Assembly: GCF_025642135.1 (NCBI RefSeq)
Contig: NZ_CP106793.1
Coordinates: 1-64,000, forward strand
Length of the DNA stretch: 64,000 nucleotides
From: Streptomyces cynarae
GTDB taxonomy: Bacteria; Actinomycetota; Actinomycetes; Streptomycetales; Streptomycetaceae
Direction: 5' to 3'
Shown here: piece by piece, positions 57,520 to 64,000 of the stretch
Position numbering within the stretch: position 1 is the first letter of the stretch
How the letters are laid out: every line of letters starts with the position of its first letter
Notes under the pieces: generated by a model
The model's input: only the letters and a program-made list of their open reading frames with translations
What the model was told of the DNA's origin: nothing
Database searches by the model: none
Made by a program: the position numbers and the translations under genes

Positions 57520-58060
57520 GAGGCGGTGTAGGTGTTCAGTCCGCCGACGGAGTTGGGCAGGTCGTAGACGTTGTAGCCGGCGTTGACGGTTTCCGCGGGC
57601 AGGCTGCCGGCTGCCGGGTAGCTGATGCTCTTCGGAAGTTCGGTGTTGGAGGAGTAGGCGTAGGCGTAGGTGTAGGTTCCGGCGAGGCCGGTGACGCTGC
57701 TAGGTGCGGCAGGTAGAGGGTCTTCTTGCCGGTGGGGTCGGTTTGGATGAGCAGGTTGCCCTCGGCTACAGCTACGACGACCACACCGGCAACGTCACCG
57801 AGGTCAACAACACCCAGCGCTACACCGCACCGGCCACCGTCGACGACACCAAATACACCTACGACCCGGCCGGCAACATCACCAGGTCCGTAGACAGCCA
57901 GGACAACGGAACCACCGTCGACACCCAGTGCTATGGTGCTGGTCAGCGTGTCGGGTCGCTTGGTGGGGTCGGCGGATTGCCCGTAGGTGTAGGTGGTGGT
58001 GTCGCCGGCTGCGCCGCTGACGGCGTGCTGGATTTGAGTCTTGCGGTTGCCGTCGTTGGT
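57520..58060. pseudogene. Scrambled RHS/YD-repeat fragments on both strands
   Basis: Three short pieces of RHS-type YD repeats are present in alternating orientation. Minus strand (about 57750-57520): EGNLLIQTDPTGKKTLYLPH and, one frame over, TGLAGTYTYAYAYSSNTELP and GYNVYDLPNSVGGLNTYTAS. Plus strand (57755-57935): YSYDDHTGNVTEVNNTQRYT and TKYTYDPAGNITRSVDSQDN. Minus strand (58050-57945): QIQHAVSGAAGDTTTYTYGQ. RHS proteins are large secreted toxin carriers; no toxin tip or full core is present, so only debris remains after several rearrangements. Confidence 0.6.
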
Positions 58061-58065
58061 GTGGT

Positions 58066-58381
58066 GCCGCTCGTGCGCGGGATCCCGCCGATCCGTTCCA
58101 GACGCGGACCACGCCGACGGCGTCCTGCCAAGCTTCATGCCGACAAGGGCTACGACTACGACCACCTGCGACAATGGCTCCGCGCCCGCCACATAACCCC
58201 GCGCATCGCCCGCAAGGGCGTCGAGTCCTCCCAACGGCTGGACCGTCGAGCGCACCGTCTCCTAGCTCGCTGGGTGCCGCCGACTGCACCGCCGCTACGA
58301 ACGCAAGGCCGAGCACTTCCTTGCCTTCGCCGGCATTGCTGGGGCGCTGATCTGCTTCCGGCGCCTCGCGCGTCAGATGTG
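58066..58381 (+). pseudogene. IS5-family transposase C-terminal fragment
   Basis: It reads IPPIRSRRGPRRRRPAKLHA, DKGYDYDHLRQWLRARHITP and RIARKGVESSQRLDR with the second Asp in ADKGYDYD. After a one-base change it continues RLHRRYERKAEHFLAFAGIA and GALICFRRLARQM to a stop at 58381. The N-terminal half is lost, apparently in the RHS rearrangement to the left. Confidence 0.65.
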
Positions 58382-58397
58382 ACGTGGCGGGCTCGGG

Positions 58398-58985
58398 CTA
58401 CGGGACGTTCCAGGCGGAGATGATGGGTTGCCCGTCCTCCGTGGCGAGGAAGCTGAGTGTGCCCGGATGCGGGTGGCCGAGCAGTCGGCTCGAGGCCGCA
58501 TCGAGGCCGAGCCAGCGGACACTGAGGATACGCGCCAGGTGCCCGTGCGCGACCACGGCGACGTCGCCGTCGCTCAGCAGCGGACGGACGCGGTCCAGCA
58601 CCGCGTCCGTGCGCGCGGCCACCTGCGAGAGCTCCTCGCCAGGGTGGTCGGCGTCGCCTGGAATCACGCCGTCGCGCCAAAGGTCCCAGCCCGGCCTTGA
58701 CTCGCGGATCTGCTCGGCGGTTAGGCCTTCATAGCCGCCGTAGTCCCACTCGAGCAGGTCGGGATCGGGCTTGGCACTGGTCAGGCCAGCGAGCTCAGCT
58801 GTCCGCATGGCGCGGCTCAGTGGACTAGTGAACACGGCGACCAGACGGCGGTGGGCCAGTCTCGGAGCGAGAGCACTGGCCGCGGCCTCGCCCGCAGCGG
58901 TCAGCGCGACGTCGGTCCGTCCAGCGTGCTGGCCCGACAGGCTCCACTCGGTTTGGCCGTGCCTGATCACTATCAGTTCACCCAT
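58398..58985 (-). CDS. Histidine phosphatase superfamily protein
   Basis: Phosphoglycerate-mutase-like phosphatase of 195 residues. The catalytic His is in LIVIRHGQTEWSLSGQHAGR (RHGQTEW, residue 9). SPLSRAMRTAELAG gives the second Arg, LLEWDYGGYEGLTAEQI the acid residue, and VAVVAHGHLARIL the second catalytic His. No signal peptide. Length and motif order are typical. The substrate is unknown; the family includes phosphosugar phosphatases. A tRNA gene lies upstream on the same strand. The frame is undamaged. Confidence 0.85.
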   Translation of the reverse strand: MGELIVIRHGQTEWSLSGQHAGRTDVALTAAGEAAASALAPRLAHRRLVAVFTSPLSRAMRTAELAGLTSAKPDPDLLEWDYGGYEGLTAEQIRESRPGWDLWRDGVIPGDADHPGEELSQVAARTDAVLDRVRPLLSDGDVAVVAHGHLARILSVRWLGLDAASSRLLGHPHPGTLSFLATEDGQPIISAWNVP

Positions 58986-59097
58986 AGTCGCGCACGCTAT
59001 CTGATCTTGAGGCGCTCCGAGACGGTTTCGCCGCCTCCGCCACCAGGGCCCTCACCGCCCTGGTAAGCGCACCAAATGAGATGACCTCTTAACAGCC

Positions 59098-59140
59098 GAG
59101 CAAACGGGGAAGGGCCCGGCTGTTGCCGGACCCTTTGCTC
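59098..59140 (-). terminator. Long hairpin after tRNA-Met
   Basis: Reading leftwards from the tRNA, GAGCAAA (59140-59134) pairs with TTTGCTC (59104-59098), and inside it GGGTCCGGC pairs with GCCGGGCCC around an AACA loop. It begins two bases after the mature tRNA end. A second stem (ACCAGGGC/GCCCTGGT, 59042-59064) lies nearer the phosphatase gene. Confidence 0.7.
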
Positions 59141-59141
59141 G

Positions 59142-59216
59142 TAGCGGGGGCGGGATTTGAACCACGCGACCTCTGGGTTATGAGCCCAGCGAGCTACCGA
59201 GCTGCTCCACCCCGCG
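59142..59216 (-). tRNA. tRNA-Met (CAT), initiator type, with one extra base in the T stem
   Basis: Cloverleaf on the minus strand: acceptor CGCGGGG pairing with CCCCGC, D arm GAGCAGCTCGGTAGCTC, anticodon arm CTGGG-CTCATAA-CCCAG and T loop TTCAAAT. The three G-C pairs next to the anticodon loop and the mismatched first base are initiator tRNA features. The T stem reads GCGTGG on its 5' side against CCCGC, so there is one unpaired extra T; the gene is 75 bases instead of the expected 74 without CCA. CCA is not encoded. The stretch 59217-59689 has no supportable gene. Confidence 0.8.
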
Positions 59217-59689
59217 TCGGTGACACCACCCTACGCCACACGCGCGACACCTGCAGGTATTTACCGGGCCGCTCGCACCGTCTGACCTCTGCACGCGACA
59301 GCGCGCAGCGCTTGGGAGGCGTGATGGTGGCCGCCGTGCGTCGGGATGTTCACGACGAAGGGCAGCAGGGCGCAGCCCGGGAGGCACTGACCGCCAGCAG
59401 CTCGCCTGACCGCAGCGGGGCCACCGGATAGGGACGACAGGGGCACCCCACCCTGCCGCGGCCAGTTACTCCTCGGGGCGGTCCCATGCAACGTGCGACC
59501 GGGCACGGGACCGCCAAGCCCTGCCGGTCCTGTCCGAGCCGGGCACTGAAAACCGTACGAGGACACGCTGCCCAGCGCACGCCCAGTAGCGCGCAGGAGT
59601 GGCCCTCAATGCCGCGTGTGTAGGGCGAAGACCTGGCGAGGCGGCTGATCAGGGCCGGGGTGCAGTGAGCCAGTTGGGGATGTACCGAC

Positions 59690-59910
59690 CCATGACAGCC
59701 GCGAGGTCGCGAAGTACCACCGCCGTGGCAGCTGCGAGCCGCAGCCAGCGGCGGCGGAGGTCGTGGCCGCCGATGACGAGACCGCCTTCGCGGTCCAGGA
59801 GCTGCTCGCCACGCGCTGGGGCGCCGGCGAACCGTGCGATTCGGGAGCCCGGCGAACCCGGTGTTCGGCTGCGGTTCTTCCTCGACTTGCACCAGGCCCC
59901 CGACGCGTAG
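59690..59910 (+). pseudogene. DUF6207 family remnant
   Basis: One frame reads AAAEVVAADDETAFAVQELL then ATRWGAG, and after a one-base shift near 59840 another reads REPGEPGVRLRFFLDLHQAP to a stop at 59910. This matches the DUF6207 pattern: an acidic AADDETA motif and the terminal REPGEPGVR...DLHQ. The N-terminus is damaged. Function of the family is unknown. From 59911 to 60109 I see nothing. Confidence 0.5.
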
Positions 59911-60109
59911 GCCTGCGTTCATGGTCGGTCCGACGACGGCAGCCGACGTCGCGGTCGCGGCCGGGGAGTTGCTTCCGCCCGTTGCCAGCCGCCGCACAGT
60001 CGGCAACGGGCGCGGCGGCGACGCGCAACACCGGCGAATGCCCCTCGATCCCCGGCAGCACCCCGCCGCCCATCCCGCCCATCGTTTACTGGGACGGCTT
60101 GATCCGAGA

Positions 60110-63100
60110 TCAGAGCTCCTTGGCGTACGTGTCCTGGTACGCCGCCCTCCCTCCGAACATGTTGAGACCGATGTGTCCGTTGGTGTACGTCGTGTCCGTC
60201 ACGTTGATGATCTGCTCGCCGTTGAGGAACACCTGGATGCGGTCGCCTTGGGCGAGGATGCGAACCGGGTAGGTGGTGCCGCGGCGGACCAGGGCCGGGA
60301 CGCGGGCGAGGGCGGCGCCGTCGTCGAAGTAGCCGTTGGCCTTGGCGACCAGGCGGATCACCCGTAGGTCGGGGTCGATGTTGAGGCAGTAGGCGTTGGT
60401 GCCGTCGGAGGAAGCGCGCCAGAGGAGGGAGAGGGCGCCACCGGTGTCAGGGTCGGGGTCGCCGAGCCGGACCAGGGTGGTGAAGTCGAGGTCCGTCGCC
60501 GTGCGCGCCGACATGGCGGTGGAGTCCTTGTCGAAGGTTCCGGCGCGGCCCGCGCTGTCCGTGGACCAGTGGCCTGCGGGGGTGATCGTCAACTCGCCGA
60601 GGTCGGAGCGGAACGCACCGCCGGCAGGGGCGGCCACTAGCGGTTTCACCTGGTCCACGAGGCGGTAGATGCCTGTCAGTTGATGCACCTTGAGCGACTC
60701 GATGTGCGCGGTGCCGCCCTTGGCGTAGAAGGCCATACCGTCGGCGACCGGGGTGGGGAAGATCAGGCTTGTGACAGCAGCCCGGCCGTCGGCGCCGAAT
60801 GCCTCTACCGATGACGAGTCGACGTACAGGCGCAGGGTCACCCGGCCGCTGGCCGGCTTCATCGGTGCGGTCGTGCGGCCGGCGAAGTACTGGGTGAAGT
60901 CGCTCAGGCCCGCTTCCGACCGGTCCACGAAGAGCTGGTTCGCCTCGGCGTCGTATCCGACCGTCGTGTGCTGGTCGTCGTCGGCGCGGAGCTTGAAGCC
61001 GATCTCCGTGGCGGTGCCGAGGGTGATCTCGGCCTCGATTTCGTAGGCGATGCCCGTCACGCCCGCGAGCGGGTTCGCGGAGTTCGGGCCGACGGAGAGG
61101 TCCTTGCGGGTTGTGGTGGACGTGCGCAGAGCGGTCAGCTCAGGGATCGGGCGCTGCGCCAGGCGTACCCCGTCGGCGGTGTCCGTGAGGGTCAGTTCGC
61201 GGGGGATGCTGAGCTGGCCGTTCCAGGCGCCGGTCGGGGCGCTGAAGGGGTAGTCCCAGTTGCTCATCCAGCCGAGCCAGACGCGGCGGCCGTCGGGCAG
61301 GCCGTAGTAGGACATGGCGGCGTAGTAGTCGCGGCCGGAGTCGGCGCGCAAGGTCGTGCCGGCGCTCTGGTCTGGAGTGAAGTTGGTGCCGTTCCAGTCG
61401 CCGGTGAAGTACTGGGCGGCCGAGCCGTTCGTGGCGCGTACGGCGCCCGTGCTCAGGGTGAGGACCCACTTGATGCGGTTCTCGTCGCCGTCTACCGGGA
61501 GGGGGAAGAAGTCGGGGCACTCCCAGACGCCCGGCGTGACCCAGTCGCCGTAGCCGAAGGAGCTGACGTGGGTCCAGGTGAGGAGGTCGGTGGAGGTGAA
61601 GAAGCGGACGTGGTCGCCGCCGGAGACGACCATCAGCCACTGGTCGTGCTTCTGGTCGTGGATCACCTTCGGGTCGCGGAAGGTCCAGCCGGCGTCGGGG
61701 CCGCCCGGGTTCTGGACGGCCGAGGCAGATCCGCCGTGCCACTGCCAGGAGCGGCCCTTGTCCTTGCTGTAGGCGATACGTACGCTGGCGTTTCCGCCCG
61801 GCTTGTCCGGGTGGTAGCTGGTGTAGTACGCGATCAGGCCCGAGCCGCCGTCGAAGAGGCCGGAGGTGTCGTCCGCGTCCACGACCGCCGAGCCCGACCA
61901 GCAGTTGCCGTACTCGTTCCAGGGCAGGGCGATGGGCAAGGCCTGCCAGTGGACGAGGTCGGTGCTGACCGCGTGCGCCCAGCGGCCCTGGTCCTGGTGG
62001 AAGAGGTGGTACTCGCCGTCGTAGTACACCAGGCCGTTGGGATCGCTGGTGGAGCCGGTGAGCTGGGAGTAGTGGTACGTGGGGCGGTACGGCTCGGTGA
62101 GGTAGTCGGCGGTGCTGCGGACCTCGACGTTCTGGAAGTACGACGTCCCGTGCGCGGCCGTGGTGCCGACGGTGGCGCCCGTGGTGCGCAAGACGCGGGT
62201 TTTCAGCGCCTGGACGCCGTCCACGTACACCTCGATCGTCCTGCCCGTCGCCCGGGCCTCCACGCGGTAGGTGCCGCCGGACGCGATGGGCCGGACCGGG
62301 CCGGGAGTGGAGGCAAGGCGGGCGCCGGAGGAGCGGTCCAGCAGGACGACGGCGTTCCGGCCGGCTTCCAGGCGTGCCTCGTAGCCGCCGGAGCCGTCTG
62401 CGGCCGCGCGCAGGATGAGACCAGCTGAGGACGAGGTGCCGACGGGGGTGATGTCGGCTCTCGCGACCAGGTCGCCGTCGGTGAAGGGAGCCGTCCGCAG
62501 GCCGTTCTCGCCGCGGATGCCGCGCCGGTCGGGGGTCCAGGTGCCGGAGCGGGCCGTCCAGCCTTGGACGCTGGTGACGAGGTCGGCGGCGGCGATGTTC
62601 TCGAAGGATACCGCGCCGGCCGCTGCCGTGACGGCGAGTCGGCCCGTCGTGTGGGTCGAGTCCTGGGCGGTGATGACGGGGCTGTAGCCGTCGGGTGAGA
62701 GGAAGTTGGTCTGCCAGTGCACGCGCAGTTCGGTGCCCTCGGCTTCGACGCGTAGGCGGTAAACCGTGTCGGCCTTGATGGTGGTGGTGTACATGCCGAG
62801 GGTGACGTTCCCGTCGATGCGGTAGAGCCTCAGCCTGCCGTGACCCGGGTCCACTTGGACGCCGTAGCCGCCGGTGGCCGCCTCGTCAGTACGCACCAGC
62901 AGTTCGGCGACCGCTGAGGTGCCGTGCAGGAGCAGGTCGGCCTGGAGCGCGGTGTCGTAGGCCCGGGTCGTGGTGACGGCGCGGGCGGTGGATGCCTGGG
63001 ACGGGTCCGCGCGCCAGCCGAGCGGGGTCGCCGTCCAGGTGCCGCCGCTCGTGGTCCAGCCGGTGAGGTTGGTGGTGACGGCGGTGAGGGAGGGCAGACC

Positions 63101-63676
63101 GAAGGTGACGGTGCCGCCCTGGGCGAGCAGGCCTACCGAGCCGGTGTCGTGGCGGTGGTCCTCGGCGTGGAGGAGCCGTTTGCCGTCGACGGACACCGTC
63201 AGCTCCGCCCCGTCCACGGCCACTTCGAGGTCGTAGGGTCTTGCGGTCGTCGCGCCCGGCAGAGGTGCGGTGGCGAGTGTGTCGCCGCTCGCCAGGTCGT
63301 AGAGCCGTATGCGGGCCCGGCCCGGGTCGAGGGCGGCCACGTATCCGGCAGAGCCGTCCAAGGCGGCCCGGAACACCAGCGCGCCTACGGCGGATGCGGA
63401 CTGGGGCGTTATGCGGGCCGTGTAGGTGCCCTTGGACGCGAGTTGCTGCTCGGACAGGGCGAGCGCGCTCTCGCGCGTGCCGGCGGTCACCTTCTGACCG
63501 CTGTCGGAGGTGCGGGTCCACGTGCCCGTGACGGGGACGGGGTCGGGGATGGGCACGGTGGGTGCTCCGGCGGCGCTCGGGGTGGCGGCCTGTGCCGCGG
63601 GGAGGATGCCTGCGAGAGGCAGGAGGGTGGCGGCGGTGCCTCCTGCGAGCAGGAGGGTACGGCGGGACACGCTCAT
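60110..63676 (-). CDS. Secreted multidomain GH32 fructan hydrolase (levanase/inulinase type)
   Basis: 1,188-residue exported enzyme. ATG 63676 follows CAGGAGCC. The signal is Tat-like: MSVSRRTLLLAGGTAATLLP with cleavage after AQA near residue 30. Residues about 50-520 hold three concanavalin/LamG-type units (GTWTRTSDSGQ, GGTWTATPLGWRAD, SGTWTPDRRGIRGE), probably carbohydrate binding. The GH32 propeller runs from about 530: nucleophile Asp545 in TSDPNGLVYYDGEYHLFHQ, transition-state Asp668 in FRDPKV and acid/base Glu719 in WECPDFF. A GH32 C-terminal beta-sandwich (LRLYVDSSSVEAFGADGRAA) and a final LamG-type unit follow. It should release fructose from levan or inulin outside the cell. A second GH32 gene lies 86 bases upstream on the same strand. 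Confidence 0.9.
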   Translation of the reverse strand: MSVSRRTLLLAGGTAATLLPLAGILPAAQAATPSAAGAPTVPIPDPVPVTGTWTRTSDSGQKVTAGTRESALALSEQQLASKGTYTARITPQSASAVGALVFRAALDGSAGYVAALDPGRARIRLYDLASGDTLATAPLPGATTARPYDLEVAVDGAELTVSVDGKRLLHAEDHRHDTGSVGLLAQGGTVTFGLPSLTAVTTNLTGWTTSGGTWTATPLGWRADPSQASTARAVTTTRAYDTALQADLLLHGTSAVAELLVRTDEAATGGYGVQVDPGHGRLRLYRIDGNVTLGMYTTTIKADTVYRLRVEAEGTELRVHWQTNFLSPDGYSPVITAQDSTHTTGRLAVTAAAGAVSFENIAAADLVTSVQGWTARSGTWTPDRRGIRGENGLRTAPFTDGDLVARADITPVGTSSSAGLILRAAADGSGGYEARLEAGRNAVVLLDRSSGARLASTPGPVRPIASGGTYRVEARATGRTIEVYVDGVQALKTRVLRTTGATVGTTAAHGTSYFQNVEVRSTADYLTEPYRPTYHYSQLTGSTSDPNGLVYYDGEYHLFHQDQGRWAHAVSTDLVHWQALPIALPWNEYGNCWSGSAVVDADDTSGLFDGGSGLIAYYTSYHPDKPGGNASVRIAYSKDKGRSWQWHGGSASAVQNPGGPDAGWTFRDPKVIHDQKHDQWLMVVSGGDHVRFFTSTDLLTWTHVSSFGYGDWVTPGVWECPDFFPLPVDGDENRIKWVLTLSTGAVRATNGSAAQYFTGDWNGTNFTPDQSAGTTLRADSGRDYYAAMSYYGLPDGRRVWLGWMSNWDYPFSAPTGAWNGQLSIPRELTLTDTADGVRLAQRPIPELTALRTSTTTRKDLSVGPNSANPLAGVTGIAYEIEAEITLGTATEIGFKLRADDDQHTTVGYDAEANQLFVDRSEAGLSDFTQYFAGRTTAPMKPASGRVTLRLYVDSSSVEAFGADGRAAVTSLIFPTPVADGMAFYAKGGTAHIESLKVHQLTGIYRLVDQVKPLVAAPAGGAFRSDLGELTITPAGHWSTDSAGRAGTFDKDSTAMSARTATDLDFTTLVRLGDPDPDTGGALSLLWRASSDGTNAYCLNIDPDLRVIRLVAKANGYFDDGAALARVPALVRRGTTYPVRILAQGDRIQVFLNGEQIINVTDTTYTNGHIGLNMFGGRAAYQDTYAKEL

Positions 63677-63762
63677 GGCGGCTCCTGAGGGAAAGGCAGG
63701 GAAGGGTGGGCCACGGCCCGGGGGGACGTCCACCCCCCGGGCCGCAGCCGGCTGTAAGACCG

Positions 63763-64000
63763 TCACGGCCACAGGGGCCGGGGTCCTTCGGTGAAGGCCG
63801 ACGCCATCTGCCAGGCGTCGAACCGCTCCAGGGTCACGTCGCCGTCGGCACCGATGCCGACGCCGACGGCCTCGTCCGGACGGGTGGGGTAGATGCGGGC
63901 GGCAAGTGGCCGCCCGCCCGCGAAGATCTCCAGTGCGGAATGGTCGACGAGGACGCGCAGGTCCACACGGCCGTCGGCATCCAGCGGCAGCTCGCCGTAC
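63763..64000 (-). CDS. C-terminal end of a second GH32 protein, cut by window edge
   Basis: The frame enters from the right edge and reads GELPLDADGRVDLRVLVDHS, ALEIFAGGRPLAARIYPTRP and ends ASAFTEGPRPLWP with a stop at 63763. VDHSALEIFA is the conserved segment of the GH32 C-terminal beta-sandwich. The catalytic part lies outside the window. It is 86 bases upstream of the large GH32 gene in the same direction, so both probably belong to one fructan or sucrose utilisation locus. Confidence 0.8.
   Translation of the reverse strand, partial: YGELPLDADGRVDLRVLVDHSALEIFAGGRPLAARIYPTRPDEAVGVGIGADGDVTLERFDAWQMASAFTEGPRPLWP

Overview
The DNA is high-GC with the codon use, gene families and small regulators of Streptomyces. 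Supporting markers are a telomere terminal-protein gene (tpg), a telomere-linked type helicase, a cvn conservon, mycothiol-dependent enzymes, a BldG-type STAS protein and Tat-exported secreted enzymes. The window looks like accessory or subtelomeric chromosome rather than core: transposase genes or their remnants occur roughly every 5 kb, and many genes are broken.

Layout. 1-3.9 kb: a small gene pair, a frameshifted helicase and a frameshifted tpg. 3.9-7.7 kb: a Tn7/Tn5053-like transposition module (DDE transposase, TniB-like ATPase, unknown third gene) with clustered end repeats, abutting a sigma-factor stub. 8.2-13.2 kb: a large secreted subtilase and a TrmB/LuxR-type regulator. 13.4-15.2 kb: a CoiA-like pseudogene, a TetR stub and an IS5-type stub. 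15.5-18.4 kb: DUF488 protein, anti-anti-sigma factor, GAF-SpoIIE phosphatase and cupin. 18.7-23.1 kb: IS256, a mycothiol-dependent enzyme, IS630 and an IS110-like stub. 23.2-28.7 kb: beta-propeller protein, Fic-like toxin/antitoxin pair, MATE pump with divergent PadR regulator, CbrC-family protein. 28.7-32.8 kb: a transposase remnant, a group II intron 3' end and a Tn554-type recombinase set. 32.9-38.4 kb: DUF6817 protein, LysR plus dapD, a secreted FG-GAP repeat protein and a small membrane protein. 38.5-44.7 kb: nested insertion sequences (IS630, IS3 split by IS30, two ISL3 pieces, partial IS256). 45.0-51.8 kb: FAD monooxygenase, Tat amine oxidase and gene stubs. 52.2-55.8 kb: an intact cvnABCD operon plus a GAF gene. 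56.1-58.4 kb: a mosaic of IS, RHS and DUF4259 remnants. 58.4-59.2 kb: histidine phosphatase and an initiator-type tRNA-Met. 60.1-64 kb: two GH32 fructan hydrolases.

Functional groups. The conservon (kinase-like CvnA, roadblock CvnB, DUF742 CvnC, GTPase CvnD, GAF protein) is a complete membrane signalling unit. The STAS protein and SpoIIE-type phosphatase are neighbours that could act in one partner-switching circuit. The two GH32 genes form a secreted fructan- or sucrose-degrading locus. LysR and dapD are close enough to be co-transcribed.

Quality note. Almost every frame change I could resolve, on both strands and in unrelated genes, equals loss of one base (sometimes two) rather than gain. 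This pattern fits uncorrected deletion errors in the assembly at least as well as biological decay, so genes marked as frameshifted here, notably the subtilase, its regulator and the monooxygenase, may be intact in the organism.
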